Positions 10,935-22,100 of a DNA stretch of 64,000 nt are shown here, piece after piece. How positions within the stretch are numbered: the first letter of the stretch is position 1; every line of letters starts with the position of its first letter. The position numbers were made by a program, and so were the translations under genes. The notes under the pieces are model-generated. The model made no database searches, was not told the origin of the DNA, and saw nothing but the letters and a program-made list of their open reading frames with translations. The DNA comes from Gliomastix tumulicola. Taxonomy: Eukaryota > Ascomycota > Sordariomycetes > Hypocreales > Bionectriaceae. Where the stretch lies: the NCBI GenBank assembly GCA_001599755.1, contig BCHX01000004.1, positions 2,356,001-2,420,000 of the forward strand, in the 5' to 3' direction.

Positions 10935-12235
10935 ATGCACTCCGTCCAGCTCTTGGCCCTCGGGGCTCTGTCCGGCTTCGCTTATGGTACGTTGGACACT
11001 TCACCCGGTGTGTCGGGGAACTTGGACTGACCGTCCCTCTAGCCCAGACCTGCACCAAGGACATTAAGATCAGCGAGCCTACGCCTGTGATCAACTGCGA
11101 TGTTGTCGACGCCGATATTACTGTTGCCGAGACCGTCACGGGCTCCCTGGTCATCGACGGGCCTGAGGAGATCAAGGGTAACCTGGTTATTACCAACGTT
11201 ACTGGCCTCCTCGGCCTCACCAGCAACACCATCTCTTCCATCGGCGGCACCTTCACGCTCGACAACTGCGAATCCCTCAACACCATTCAGATGGACTCTC
11301 TGCGATCGATTAAGGAGCTCAAGATGAACCGTCTGACCCAGCTGCGAAGCCTGGTCTTCGGTACTGAGGGTGTCACCAAGGGCAGCGTTGTCAGCATCTC
11401 TGACACTCACCTCGACAGTCTGACTGGTCTCAAGCTCGCCACCGTCGAGTCTATCAACATCAACAACAATGACCGTCTCACCACCTTCGAATCTGACCTG
11501 GTCAACATCACCTCCGAGCTCATCATCAACAACAACGGAGACAAGTTTGAGGTCTCCATGCCCAAGCTCGAGACTGCCGCCGAGATCCAGATTGCCAACT
11601 CTCGCGCCTTCAGGGTTCCCCTCCTCGAGACGGTCTCCAAGTCCCTCAAGCTTGACCAGAACCCCGAGATGGAGTCCTTCGTCGCCCCCAACCTGACCAA
11701 GGTCGAGGGTACTGTCTCTTTCATCAACAACGAGGCTCTGTCCAACGTTTCTCTCCCCGAGCTGAAGGAGATCGTTGGTGGTCTCACCATCATCAACGAC
11801 ACCAAGCTCATTGACATCGACGGCTTCCCAAAGCTCGAGATTGTGGGCAGCATTCTGCTCGGTGGCAACTTCGAGACGTAAGTCAAAGAAATCTCATTTT
11901 CTATACTCTGACCTCTTGCTAACCCATTCTGTAGTGTTGAGATGCCTGCTCTCGACGACGTGAAGGGCTCTGCTAATGTCTCGTCCACCACCGATATCGC
12001 GGAGTTCTGCGACTTCTTCAACAAGGCCGAGAAGGATGGTCGCATCCAGGGCAAGTCCAACTGCGACAGTAAGAACGAGGACGCCCTCAGCGGAGGCAAC
12101 AACGGTGGCAGCAACAACGGCGGCTCCGGCAGCGGCAGCGATAACTCCGATGACCAGGGCTCTGCTGGCGTGCTGGGTGTGAACTTTGTCGTTCTGGGAC
12201 TGGCCATGGTTGCTGGTGTTGCCCAGCTCCTATAG
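10935..12235 (+). CDS. ecm33: Ecm33/Sps2-family GPI-anchored cell wall protein, 3 exons
   Basis: Exons are 10935-10986, 11043-11877 and 11935-12235; they encode 395 residues. The protein begins with a secretion signal (MHSVQLLALGALSGFAYA) followed directly by the QTCTKDIKI motif of the mature Ecm33 family. The body is a receptor-L-like right-handed beta-helix of leucine-rich strands (for example NLVITNVTGLLGL and LIINNNGDKFEVSMP), with a Cys-containing cap (IAEFCDFF, SNCDS). It ends in a Gly/Ser/Asn linker and a hydrophobic tail (VNFVVLGLAMVAGVAQLL) that serves as a GPI-anchor signal. Ecm33 proteins sit at the plasma membrane and wall and are needed for wall integrity; their molecular activity is unknown. 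Intron 1 falls at the end of the signal peptide codons. The gene is convergent with the SPF45 gene, with 454 bp between stops. Confidence 0.95.
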
Positions 12236-12689
12236 AGCGGTGCTTCACTGCTCTAAGGCAGTTTACGAACAGCTTTGTTTCGGAACCGGCGTCATTGTTT
12301 CACATATGCTTCCCCTCGTTGTCTTTTTGGCCAAGATTTATTGATTCGCGCTGGCATGCCTGTAAACGTCCCCGCTGCAGCAAGATTCGTTATGGGTGTG
12401 CGGGTTGTATACGCTAGACTTAATAATTGACTGTAGTTTGATGATGACTCAGATTGTATCGTCCTGTGCTTCCTGACTAGATGTATTATAACTGCTTCGA
12501 TTTAGATATAGCGTCCAACCAGCGATCCTGTAAAGACGTTACCCGCCTTCCTCCTACAGCAATGCAATCGACTTGACGGCGTCCGTATAGCCATCGACAA
12601 AGGTCGTTCGGTGTTAAATAGCTTGTGAGATAAGCAAATTAGCGAACTAAAAGTCCTCAGATTTCAAAGTCATCCAAGTTGTTGGGTGC
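12236..12689. other. Convergent 3' intergenic region (ecm33 / SPF45)
   Basis: 454 bp between two stop codons on opposite strands. It holds the two 3' UTRs and is AT-richer than its surroundings; no ORF or RNA is recognised. Confidence 0.5.
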
Positions 12690-14423
12690 TCATGCAACAT
12701 ATATGCCTTTCTCGAACTTCGCCACGTCATAGAACTTCGGTACTATCACGTTGCCATTGAAAACGCGTCCATCAAGTTCACTGACGGCCTAGAGGTAAGA
12801 AATGTCAGTCACAGTCGTTTCTTCTTTCTTGAGCGTTTCGTATGTTAGCTAAGTACTTACCCGGAGCGCTGAGACCTGGTCCGTAAACTTGATGAAGACT
12901 TGGCGGTTCTGCTGGTCGATGTAGAGTCGTTCAACCCGTCCATACTGTTCAGTTTGTTGTGGTCAGCTATGACTTTCCTAGGTGAAAGGGTTGTACTACT
13001 GTGAGATGGGATGGGATGTACCTTGTCACCGCATTCTTCCCCGATCTCTTGTCCCAGGCCATCTGCTATTTCCTTCTGAAGGTCCGGCATATTCTCCAGC
13101 ATGTTCTGCAGGATCACGACCTCGCTCATGGGGCCGAACTTGCTGGCCTCCCCCTTGCGCTTCCCGCCGCCGATGATCTTACCCTTGCCTCCCGGCTCGG
13201 CCCAACCGCCGCCGTCGGCGTCCGCCTTCTTCCGCCGCTTCTCGACCTGCACGCGCAGCGGGTTGACGATGCCCGACTCGTCGGCGCCGAGGCCGGTCCC
13301 CTTGGTCCAGCCGTACTTGCTCATGAGGCGCGTGGCGAAGTCGGCCTGGCCCGGGCGGTTGGAGCGCGGCGTGTCGTCGGTGTCGGGACCACCACCGGTG
13401 CCGAGCATGGGGCGGTCGTCCATCTCTTCATCTCTATCATCATCGTCGTCTTCTTCTTCCTCGTTACGGGTGGTGGTTTCCGGCGGCTGGGTGTATCGGA
13501 CTGGGGCTTTGGATATTGTGGCTGCGTTGGTTTGTGTTTGAGGTGGTGCGGCGGGCTCTGGGGCCTCGCTTGTGGTGTTTTCTACGCGGGACGGGTTCGT
13601 GTCGTCGTCGTCATCGTCGGGTTTGCCGTCAGGTTGAGCAGCGGGTGGAGAGGAGGGTGGCGGAGGGAAGGCATTGAACGAAGCCGGTGGTGCGAACTGA
13701 TCTATTGCAAATTGTCAGCAGTCTAGTCCATACGAGGATAGTATCCTGAGATGTCGCACTGGAAAATGAAGGCCGCCCATCCTCCTCCTCATCAGAGCTA
13801 ATGCTGTCCCGGTCACTTCTCCTCCTGTGACGATATAGCAGCGCCCTCCAGTCCCGGACCTCGCTAATCTTCTCGTCGCTGCGGAGATATTCGTCCACGT
13901 TGGTCGGCCTGGTCGGGTCGTAGATCTCGTCCCAGTCCGTCTCGGCCTGCGTCTCCTGCCTCCTCTTCTTGCGCTTGCGGCCGCCGCGATGACGCTTCTC
14001 GCCGCCGCCGCCGCCGCCGCCGCCACTGTATCGCCATTCGTCCTCCTCCGTCGCAGCCCAATCGGCGAGTGTGCTTTTCGCGGGAGCGGGGGCCGGGGCG
14101 TTTGACGGCGTTGCCGTGTTCACATCTGTGGGAGCTGCAGCTGCTGCTGCTGCTGCTGGTATCGGCGGCTTGGAGATGGTGGCTGCGCCCTTAGGGAAGA
14201 AGCCCTTGGGTTTGGCGGGTTGCTTCGCCTGGGGCCGGCGGATGGGCTGGAACCTCAGCGCTGGATCGAGGGGCTTCTTGGCCGCCGGCGACGACTCTGA
14301 GGCTGCTGGGTCGGTCTGGGTGTAGGAGGCAGGTGCTGAGGATATCGTCGCGCCGGCGTCGTTTGGGTCGGCGAGGTTGTCGTATAGGGACAGCCCGCCC
14401 TTGGGGCGCGGCGGCGCCGCCAT
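12690..14423 (-). CDS. Splicing factor 45-like protein (G-patch plus UHM-type RRM), 4 exons
   Basis: Exons are 14423-13760, 13701-13022, 12944-12861 and 12788-12690; they encode 508 residues. The N-terminal half is disordered, with MAAPPRPKGGLSLYDNL, an eight-Gly run coded by a GCC/GGC triplet repeat, and a conserved WDEIYDPTRP motif. A G-patch lies at about residues 335-380 (KYGWTKGTGLGADESG). The C-terminal 90 residues form an RRM of the U2AF-homology type: VILQNMLE, RVERLYID, RQVFIKF, and the R-x-F signature in DGRVFNG, which in this family contacts tryptophan-containing ULM ligands of SF1, U2AF and SF3b. Human SPF45 (RBM17) acts in 3' splice-site choice; a similar role is inferred here. 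The first junction uses donor GTGCGA (13759-13758), because the alternative GTATGG nearby breaks the frame. Confidence 0.9.
14001..14024. repeat. (GCC)8 triplet repeat coding for polyglycine
   Basis: Eight uninterrupted GCC units, read on the minus strand as GGC glycine codons in the disordered N-terminal half of the SPF45-like protein. Perfect triplet tracts of this size tend to vary in length between isolates. Confidence 0.9.
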
Positions 14424-15225
14424 GCTATGGAGCCTATGGAAGATCCAATGCGCTCTTCATAGGTCGATTCGTAGTCGCGGAGATTGTGGCTTCGAGTAAA
14501 ATGCTCAGTGGGCGCGTGGACTCGGGATTGAAGCTCTATACTAGTATAGTAAGTAGTAAGTATGCCAATGTGCAGTTCGCGATTGAAGTTGGCGTCGACG
14601 CACCCTGAAGCTTCGATCGAGCTCCACTTAATCTGAGCTACCCGGTAGGCGGGGATGTGCCTGGAACTGTGGAGTCCAAAGCAAGAGGGTGACATAAATT
14701 GTGCTATCAATAGGCAACAAAGGCTGGGACACTTTAGAGGGTAATCACTGGGCTTATACTCACCAAACTCTGGTTAGCCCAGTGTTATATGGAAATTCGG
14801 AATATGGGAGGAAGAAGAGTTGGCATATTAATAATCGGCGGCCTAGAACGTTGTGAGCCGGCGGTGAAGCTTTTGTGTCACCCCATGACGGGGAGGAGCA
14901 ATCTTGCCTCTTGCCTCAGGTGGGAAGTCACGACACCCCACTACGCCCGTCCAAACTTTAGGTAGAGCTTCTTCCTCCAACCTCCAGCAACGGCAGTCAA
15001 GTTTATTTTCTTTCTCCAACACAAGCCTTCACACCCCAGGATCGCACAGGTATTTAGGTTGTGTTCTGCCACCAACTCATACCGTCTGTGCCTTCCTTGT
15101 TCATTTCCTTCCCAGTTACCCAAGCGAGATCGCGCACTCGCTTGCACCCCTCCACACAGAACCAACCCCGTCACACAAATTCACACGCGCGCGTTCGGTG
15201 GCACTCCCAACATACTTACGCCAAC
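14424..15225. other. Divergent promoter region (SPF45 / dbp5)
   Basis: About 800 bp between two divergent start codons. The right half has long CT-rich stretches typical of fungal leaders. Open frames here are short and lie in the leaders. No conserved element was identified by eye. Confidence 0.5.
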
Positions 15226-16873
15226 ATGAGTGACCTCGCCGATCGGGTCACCAACCCTCCTGCTGCCGAGAAGGCAGAGGCTCCAGCGGCCGAGGCCGCT
15301 CCTGCTGAGGCTCCCGCTGCTCTCGGCGAGGATCAGGTCGACGGCACTGTCGAGGCTGAGGGTGGATCTGGCCTCCAGGAGCCCGATTACGAAGTCGAAG
15401 TCGCTCTCAGCGATCTCCAGAACAACGAGGCTACCCCATTCCATTCTGCTGCGACATGGGAGGATCTTGGCCTGTGAGTTTCTCTGCTCGGCATTCCTTA
15501 CCACGCCAGCTACTAACACGACGATTGCGCAGATCCGAGGACCTCCTCAGAGGTCTCCGAGCCCTCAACTTCCAGAAGCCCTCCAAGGTCCAGGGCAAGT
15601 CTCTTCCTCTGATGCTTAGCGATCCTCCGAGAAACATGCTCGCCCAATCCCAATCTGGCACTGGCAAGACTGCAGCCTTCGTCACCGCGATATTGTCGCG
15701 CGTCGACTTCAGCAAGCCCGAGCAGCCGCAGGCCCTCGCCCTGGCCCCGAGTCGAGAGCTGGCGCGCCAGATTGAGGGTGTCATCAGGGCTGTCGGACGA
15801 TTCATCCCCAACCTGAACATTGCTCCCGCCGTCCCTGGTGCTCTTGTTCGCGATCAGCCCGTCAGGGCCTCCGTCATTGTGGGAACTCCTGGAACTGTCA
15901 AGGATATCATTGCGCGCCGACAGCTCGATGTGTCGCAGCTTCGCGTCCTGGTTCTCGATGAGGCCGATAACATGCTCGATCAGCAAGGTCTAGGCGAGCA
16001 GTGCATGAGAGTCAAGAAGTAAGGCGGCCATTCTTACACCCATTTAGGTAGCTACTGACGTCTTCGAAACAGGGTCCTCCCCAGAGACATCCAGGTTCTC
16101 CTCTTCTCAGCTACTTTCCCCGAGAAGGTCAAGGAGTATGCAAAGAAGTTCGCGCCCAATGCTCACAGCCTGGAGCTAAAGCGCTCCGAACTCACCGTCA
16201 AGGGCATCTCCCAGATGTTTATTGACTGTCCTAATGACGACACCAAGTATGACATCCTCTGCAAACTTTACGGTTTGATGACCATTGGCCAGTCTGTGAT
16301 CTTCGTCAAGGTATGTTAAATCGTGATTGAACCAAAAAAAAAAGTTGGATGCGGAATTGACCAATCATGTGATAGACCCGAGAAAGCGCGAATGAGATCC
16401 AGCGTCGCATGACCCAGGATGGACACAAAGTGTCTGCCCTTCACGCCGCTTATGATGGCTCGGACAGAGATTCCCTTCTCGCCAAGTTCCGATCGGGTGA
16501 GAACAAGGTCCTCATCACCACCAACGTTCTTGCCCGAGGTATCGATGTCTCGAGTGTCTCGATGGTCATCAACTACGACGTTCCCATGAAGGGCCGAGGT
16601 GATCTCGAGCCCGACTTCGAGACGTACCTCCACAGAATCGGCCGCACGGGACGCTTTGGCCGTGTCGGTGTGAGCGTCAGCTTCGTCTACGACAAGAGGA
16701 GCTTCGATGCTCTGAACAAGATCGCGCTGCACTACGGCATTGACCTCGTCAAGCTGGACACGGACGACTGGGATGAAGCGGAGGAGCGCGTGAAGGACGT
16801 TATCAAGAAGAATAGGGCTCAGGCGTCGTACGCCCCGAGTGCCACCGATACCCAGCAGCAGGCAGCGGCTTAG
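15226..16873 (+). CDS. dbp5: DEAD-box RNA helicase Dbp5 (mRNA export), 4 exons
   Basis: Exons are 15226-15473, 15533-16018, 16073-16310 and 16376-16873; they encode 489 residues. Dbp5 acts at the cytoplasmic face of the nuclear pore, where with Gle1 and inositol hexakisphosphate it strips export factors from mRNA. An acidic Ala/Glu-rich N-terminal region is followed by the Q motif, Walker A SQSGTGKT (about residues 120-127), PSRELARQ, the DEAD box within VLDEADNML (about 222), FSATF (about 256), LARGIDVSSVSMVINYD, and the HRIGRTGRFGR motif VI (about 410). The insert MKGRGDLEPDFETYLHRIGR is diagnostic of Dbp5 among DEAD-box proteins. Intron 1 has a perfect TACTAACAC branch site. Length is as expected. 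Confidence 0.97.
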
Positions 16874-19122
16874 GGAGCTGGCACCGGCGCTGGATTTGGT
16901 GGACCATGGGGAGCGAGCCCTGCTGGATTCGGCCCTTGGAATGTTTGGGGCCAGAAGTCCAGCCAGGGTTTTGCTGCGCAGCAACAGCAGGGAGGTGTCC
17001 CAGTCCGCTCGTTCGGATTCTAGATCATTGCCTGGATGAAGAGCCGCACATGCTTTTGCATTCACGTGCAGCACTGGGGATGGGCAATGTTCGGGGTTGA
17101 GGCTACGGAATGATAGAGTGGTCAGGGAGCAAAAGGTTCTGTTATTGGTTGGTGGATGAATTGCAAAAGGAACGGAGCAAGATACCAAGATGAAATGCGA
17201 ATTGCTTAACGGGCAGGGCATACCTGGCCAGCATATGATAGTTTGGGGCAGATTGGCGCAGCTGCACTCAGTTGTGGAGGGAGTAGCACGTGTGGAATTA
17301 CCACTCCCAAGAAGACCACCAGATAGCAAAATGCCTACAGCCATAACACAAACAGTCGCCAACAGTTGTAGCATGTGATTATAATTAGAAACACACGTCG
17401 CATAGGATTCGAGGCGAGGCGAGTTACTGTGATGGCGAGCCAGAGCTACAGGGTAGGCAAGCAAACTCGAGTCCCGATGTGGCCCGGCATTGACACGAGC
17501 CGCTGATCGCGATCAGAGGCTGCCCAACGCCAACCAAAGCTCAAGCACACAATGGCCTCGTGACGGACTCGGAAGTGAGGCTGCAGGGTGCCACGTCGCA
17601 CAGTATCAAATTTCATCTCGACGTGCATGAATCTGCTACCCAAAGATACGACGCTATAGCAACCCTCAGCCAGTTATTACTTATCACAGGCCCTGGTCCC
17701 TCTTACGTGGTTGACTCTGATTTTCGAGTTGGCGGTGGCCGGGCCCACCCCTGTCTAGGTCCAGGTACAGCTTACAAGGCCGGTACGGGATCTGCTGTCG
17801 ACGGCCGCGGTACCGTCGCCCGAACGCCAGGTCCCTTTGGGCGCTTAGCCTGTATCAGTAACCGGCCTGATCGCTGCAGCATGGGATTGCATTGGTGCCA
17901 ACTCATCGCCGCCCAATGGGTGGCCTTTCCCTTCTGGTCTCCGATTGTCATGCCCCCCTTTCATGCATGTTCACACTTTTTTTTTTCTCTCTCTCTGCGC
18001 TTCTCCTTCTTTTCCCATACTACTTACTATACGTACCTACAGTACACCGTACGGGGCATCTCCTCATGCATATGCACGCATGCGCCAGTTGGGCCGCTAT
18101 CTGCACTCTACTGTACGAGCTGCCCACCCGAGGCCCAATCCCAGTGCGCCGCCTGCCCGTCGATTGCCAACGTGGCGGCGGCCCTTCCTTGATGATGAAG
18201 ACGATGGCGTGGGCCAATGGGAGCTGCGCACGATACCCCTTCGCTCCCACTCCTCCTCCCCCCTCCACAAGCCGCCGACTTTCTGTTTTCTGCTTGGGTT
18301 TTTCCTCGTTGGCGAGCGGCGACACAAGGAGGGACGCACGCAATGGGCACTGTACTCTGTCCGCTGGTTTGCGCCCCCGCCGTCTCTTTCCCACCCCAAC
18401 CGCTTCGTGGACCGGGGTCAAGGTAGGTAGTGGTCTAGGAGCTGGCCATCCCTGAGGCCTTGGTGTCTGTCTGTCGTGGGACAGCGAGAGAGACAGAGAG
18501 TACCTTTTTTCTTTCTTATGAGTGACCTCCCCCCCCCCCCCGTCCCCCGTGCCTCATGTTCGTAGGAGCCCAACGACCTGCATACACACTTGACTTGATA
18601 TATTCCTCCCCCATCCAACCTCATCCCACACACACCCCCCCGTGTCGTCCGGCCACTGAGGAACAGCCAACAGCGCTCGTCCCACACACACAGAGCCCAC
18701 CCGCACTCCCCCTCCAGCGCACATATCACACAACAAATCCCGACGCAACCCTCCGATTCCTGTAAGTTATTAGCGAAGCGGCCAGTCTCGAAGCCCAATA
18801 TCCGTATACTACCACCCACAACCCACACACACACACAAGAGCGAGCGAGAGAGAGAGAGAGACATTGTGGTCTGACACGAGACTAAATCCTTTTCCCGCC
18901 CCCGTGCCCAGAACTCGGCACCCGGCCCTGCAGAGAGGGAATAGTGAGAGAGAGACAGTGGCCTAGCCAGCCCAATCCCGTGTACACACCCCCGTAAAAG
19001 CCTTGCATGGCAACGACGGCGGTCGATGATAAAATCGACGACGGCCCGCAGCTGTCTCTCGCACACGACCTAGACGGACCCATGGTGCTCCCAGAAGGCC
19101 AGACGGTCGCCGCCGACAGAGT
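16874..19122. other. Long intergenic region upstream of the giant acidic protein gene
   Basis: About 2.25 kb. The left part is the dbp5 3' region. The right part (from about 17950) is strongly CT- and C-rich (including a C tract at about 18530-18541 and a GA tract near 18847-18862) and looks like a promoter with a long leader. A GTAAGT donor at 18762 hints at a leader intron, but several weak acceptors follow and I cannot choose one. A 38-codon frame at 19007-19126 is treated as a separate feature. Confidence 0.5.
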
Positions 19123-19126
19123 ATGA
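19007..19126 (+). other. Upstream ORF or alternative first exon overlapping the next start
   Basis: ATG at 19007 opens a frame (MATTAVDDKIDDGPQLSLA and onward) whose stop codon TGA shares the sequence ATGA with the start codon of the giant gene at 19123. Just before the stop is a possible donor, GTATGA (19121). A 68-nt intron from there to the CAG ending at 19188 would join this frame in phase 0 to the giant ORF and replace its first 22 codons, but a good branch site is lacking. So it is either a uORF with an overlapping termination-reinitiation geometry, or the real first exon. Confidence 0.5.
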
Positions 19127-22100
19127 GTTTCCCCCCGGACGAAGAGGGCCACAGTCCGCACCGGACCTTCGACCTGTCCGCGGTCCAGTACAGCGACTTC
19201 TCTAACGTGCAGTACTTCCAGCAGCCGCCGGACTCTGACGATGAGGCAATAAACGAGAATGGTAAGGAACTCTGCCATTGGGCATCTCACTCGCATATAC
19301 TCCCCCCATATGTGCCAATTGGCTCTTGTCTCGTTGAAATTCATACCTAACTTTTCATAGGCGATGGCCAGTATAACGGTGAGGCTTACGGTGAAGCCCC
19401 GCCAGCTGAGGACTGGTCGGCTGCCCCGTTGACCGCACAGGAGAAGAAGAAGGCCAAGAAGAAGGCGAAAAAGGCAGCAGGGAAAGCAGAGAAAGCAGGG
19501 GCAGCAGCAGCCGCAGCCGCAGCCGCTCCTCCTCCTCCTCCTCCTCCTCCTCCTGAGGAACAGGCGCCGCCAGAGCCCCAGCCCGCTGAAGCAGAAGACT
19601 TCGAGCCAGTGGGAGGGAAGAAGAAAAAGAAGAAGAAGGGCAAGGACAAGGACAAGAAGGAGAAGGCAGTAGAGGCACCAGCGCCTCCGCCTCCGCCGCC
19701 ACCGCCGCCAGCAGCAGCAGCAGCAGAGGAGCCGCCTGCTCCTGAGGCTCAGCCCGAGGAGGCCAAGCCCGAAGACGCACCGCCGGTAGACGAGGCGAAA
19801 CCTGACGAGCCTAAGCCCGAGGACGCGCCTCCGGCAGAAGACACCAAAGCCGACGAGGCAAAGCCTGAGGACGACGCGAAACCCGAGGATGCAAAGGCTG
19901 AAGACGAGAAGCCTGCAGACCCGGCGCCTGAAGACGCAAAAGCCGACGAGGCAAAGCCGGAAGACGCCGCGACCCCTGAAGACGCCAAACCTGAAGACGC
20001 CAAACCTGAAGACGCCAAACCTGAAGACGCCAAGCCAGAGGACTCAAAGGCTGAGGAAGCCAAGCCTGAAGAGGCCTCACCACCACCACCACCACCACCG
20101 GCAGAGGAGACCAAAGCCGAAGAACCCAAGCCCGAAGAGCCAGCACCCCAGGAAGAGGAGGTAAAGGCCGAGGAGCCCAAGCCTGCTGAACCAGAGGAGG
20201 ACTGGGACGTGCCGTCATCCTCCAAGAAGAAAAAGAAGAAGAAGGGCAAGAACGCAGCACCGGAGCCGCCGCCACCGCCGCCGCCAGCACCCAAGGAAAA
20301 GGAGAAGCCCAAGGAGAAGGAGGAAGAACCGTCGTCATCCAAGAAGAGCAAAAAGGACAAGAAGAAGGACAAGAAGAACAAGAAGAACGCTAAGGCTGAG
20401 GATGACGCTCCTGCTCTGGCTGACAACGACGATGCTGAGGGTGAAGCTCCCGCTGAGGGTTCCAGGGCTCTTGGTGGAGACACCCCCGACAAAGATGCGG
20501 ACGCGGGGGATAAGGTGGCTGACGTAGCAGCCGAGGTGGTCAAGGACAAGGCTGATACTCCTGAGGCTGTCCCTGAGGCTACTCCTGAGGCTACCCCTGA
20601 GGCTACTCCTGAGGCTACCCCTGAGGCGGCACCAGAGGCTCCCACTGAAGCCCCCGCTGAGCCTGCTCCCGCGGAAGCGGCCCCTGAACCCGAAGCACCT
20701 GCTGTTGATGAGAAGCCGGCTGAGACCGAGCCACCTGTTGAGACGCCGGCTGCCGACGCTCCGGCAGCTGAGGAAGGTCAAACGGCCGAGGCCAACGCCG
20801 AGGAAAAGCCCGCCGCTAGCGACGAAGCCGCCGAAGCAGGGGGCCAAAAAGATACCCCAGCCCCTACCGAGGAGAAGGCTGAAGCTGCCCCAGACGCCGA
20901 GCCAGCTGCGGAAGAAAAGGCAGAGGAGCCAGCACCTGCCGCTGCAGCGGAGGCAGATGCCCCTCCCCCTCCACCAGCCCCAGCTGATGCTGCAGAGCCC
21001 GCATCTGAGCCGGCTGCTGCTGACCCTGAGCCCGAGAAACCTGCAGAGCAGCCAGAGGAACCTGGTGATGCCGCTCCTCCGCCACCTAAGGAGGACGCTG
21101 AGCCAGAAGCTGCGCCCGAGGTTGTCGAGAAGGCTCCGGATGCCAAAGAAGAGGAAGAGCCTTCAAAGGAGCCCGTCAAGGAGGAAGATGCTCCAGCCCC
21201 TGCGGAGGCGGAAGCTGCACCTGAAGCACCTAAAGCCGACGAGACACCCAAGGCCGATGAGGCACCAGCAGCTGATCCTGAGCCACCAGCTCCCGAGAGC
21301 TCAGAAAGTGCCCCTCCCGCCGAGACGCCGGCTGCAGAGCCCGCTGAAGCACCCGAGAAGGTGGCGGGCGCAGAGCCTGCGGCAGAGGACAAAGCTGTCG
21401 AGGCTGCCGAGGACAAGCCAAACGCTGATGCCGATGCCGAAGCCCCTGGCCAGGAGCCAGCAACTGACGCCGTTGTCGCGGACGATGCAGCGCCTGCACC
21501 GGCTGCTGACCAGCCTGATGACAAAGCGGCAGATGAGTCTAAGCCAGACCCTCCTGCCGCCGACGAGGCGCCCAAGGAAGAGCCTCCCGTACCTGCTGCC
21601 GAGCCATCGGACAAGCCCGACGAGAGTGCTCCGGCTCCGGCTCCGGCTCCGGCCGATGAGACGGCGGCTGAGAAGACTCCTGAGAAAGCCGAGGGCGAGA
21701 CAGCAGAGCCCGCTGACGAGCCCGCACCTGAACCAGCAGCCGAGCCCGCAGCGGCGGAGGCACCTGCTGAGCCCTCGGCCGAGCCCGAGCCAGCTGATAA
21801 GGAAGCGCCTAAGGAGACTGACGCCGACGACACCAAGGCTGGCGACGACGACAAACCCGCAGCAGCAGCTGAAACCGCAGACAAGACTGAGGAGGCGCCG
21901 GAACCCGCTCCGAAAGAGGACGCTGCCGATGACTCTAAGCCATCCGAGGACGTGCCTGCCGAACCCGCTGAGACCGCAGAACCTGCCGTCGAAGTAAAGG
22001 AACCTGAGGCCAACAAGCCCGCTCCAGAGCAAGCCGACCTGGTGGACAAAGACGACGGTGATGCAGCTAAGGAGCCTGAGGCTGAAGACAAGAAGCCCGA

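Noticed and set aside
13734..13759. Donor GTATGG as alternative end of SPF45 exon 1
   Set aside because: It would join out of frame with the clear downstream exon; donor GTGCGA keeps frame and codes a smooth junction.
16316..17464. 382-codon minus-strand ORF
   Set aside because: Half of it is antisense to the last dbp5 exon; the rest has no family resemblance.
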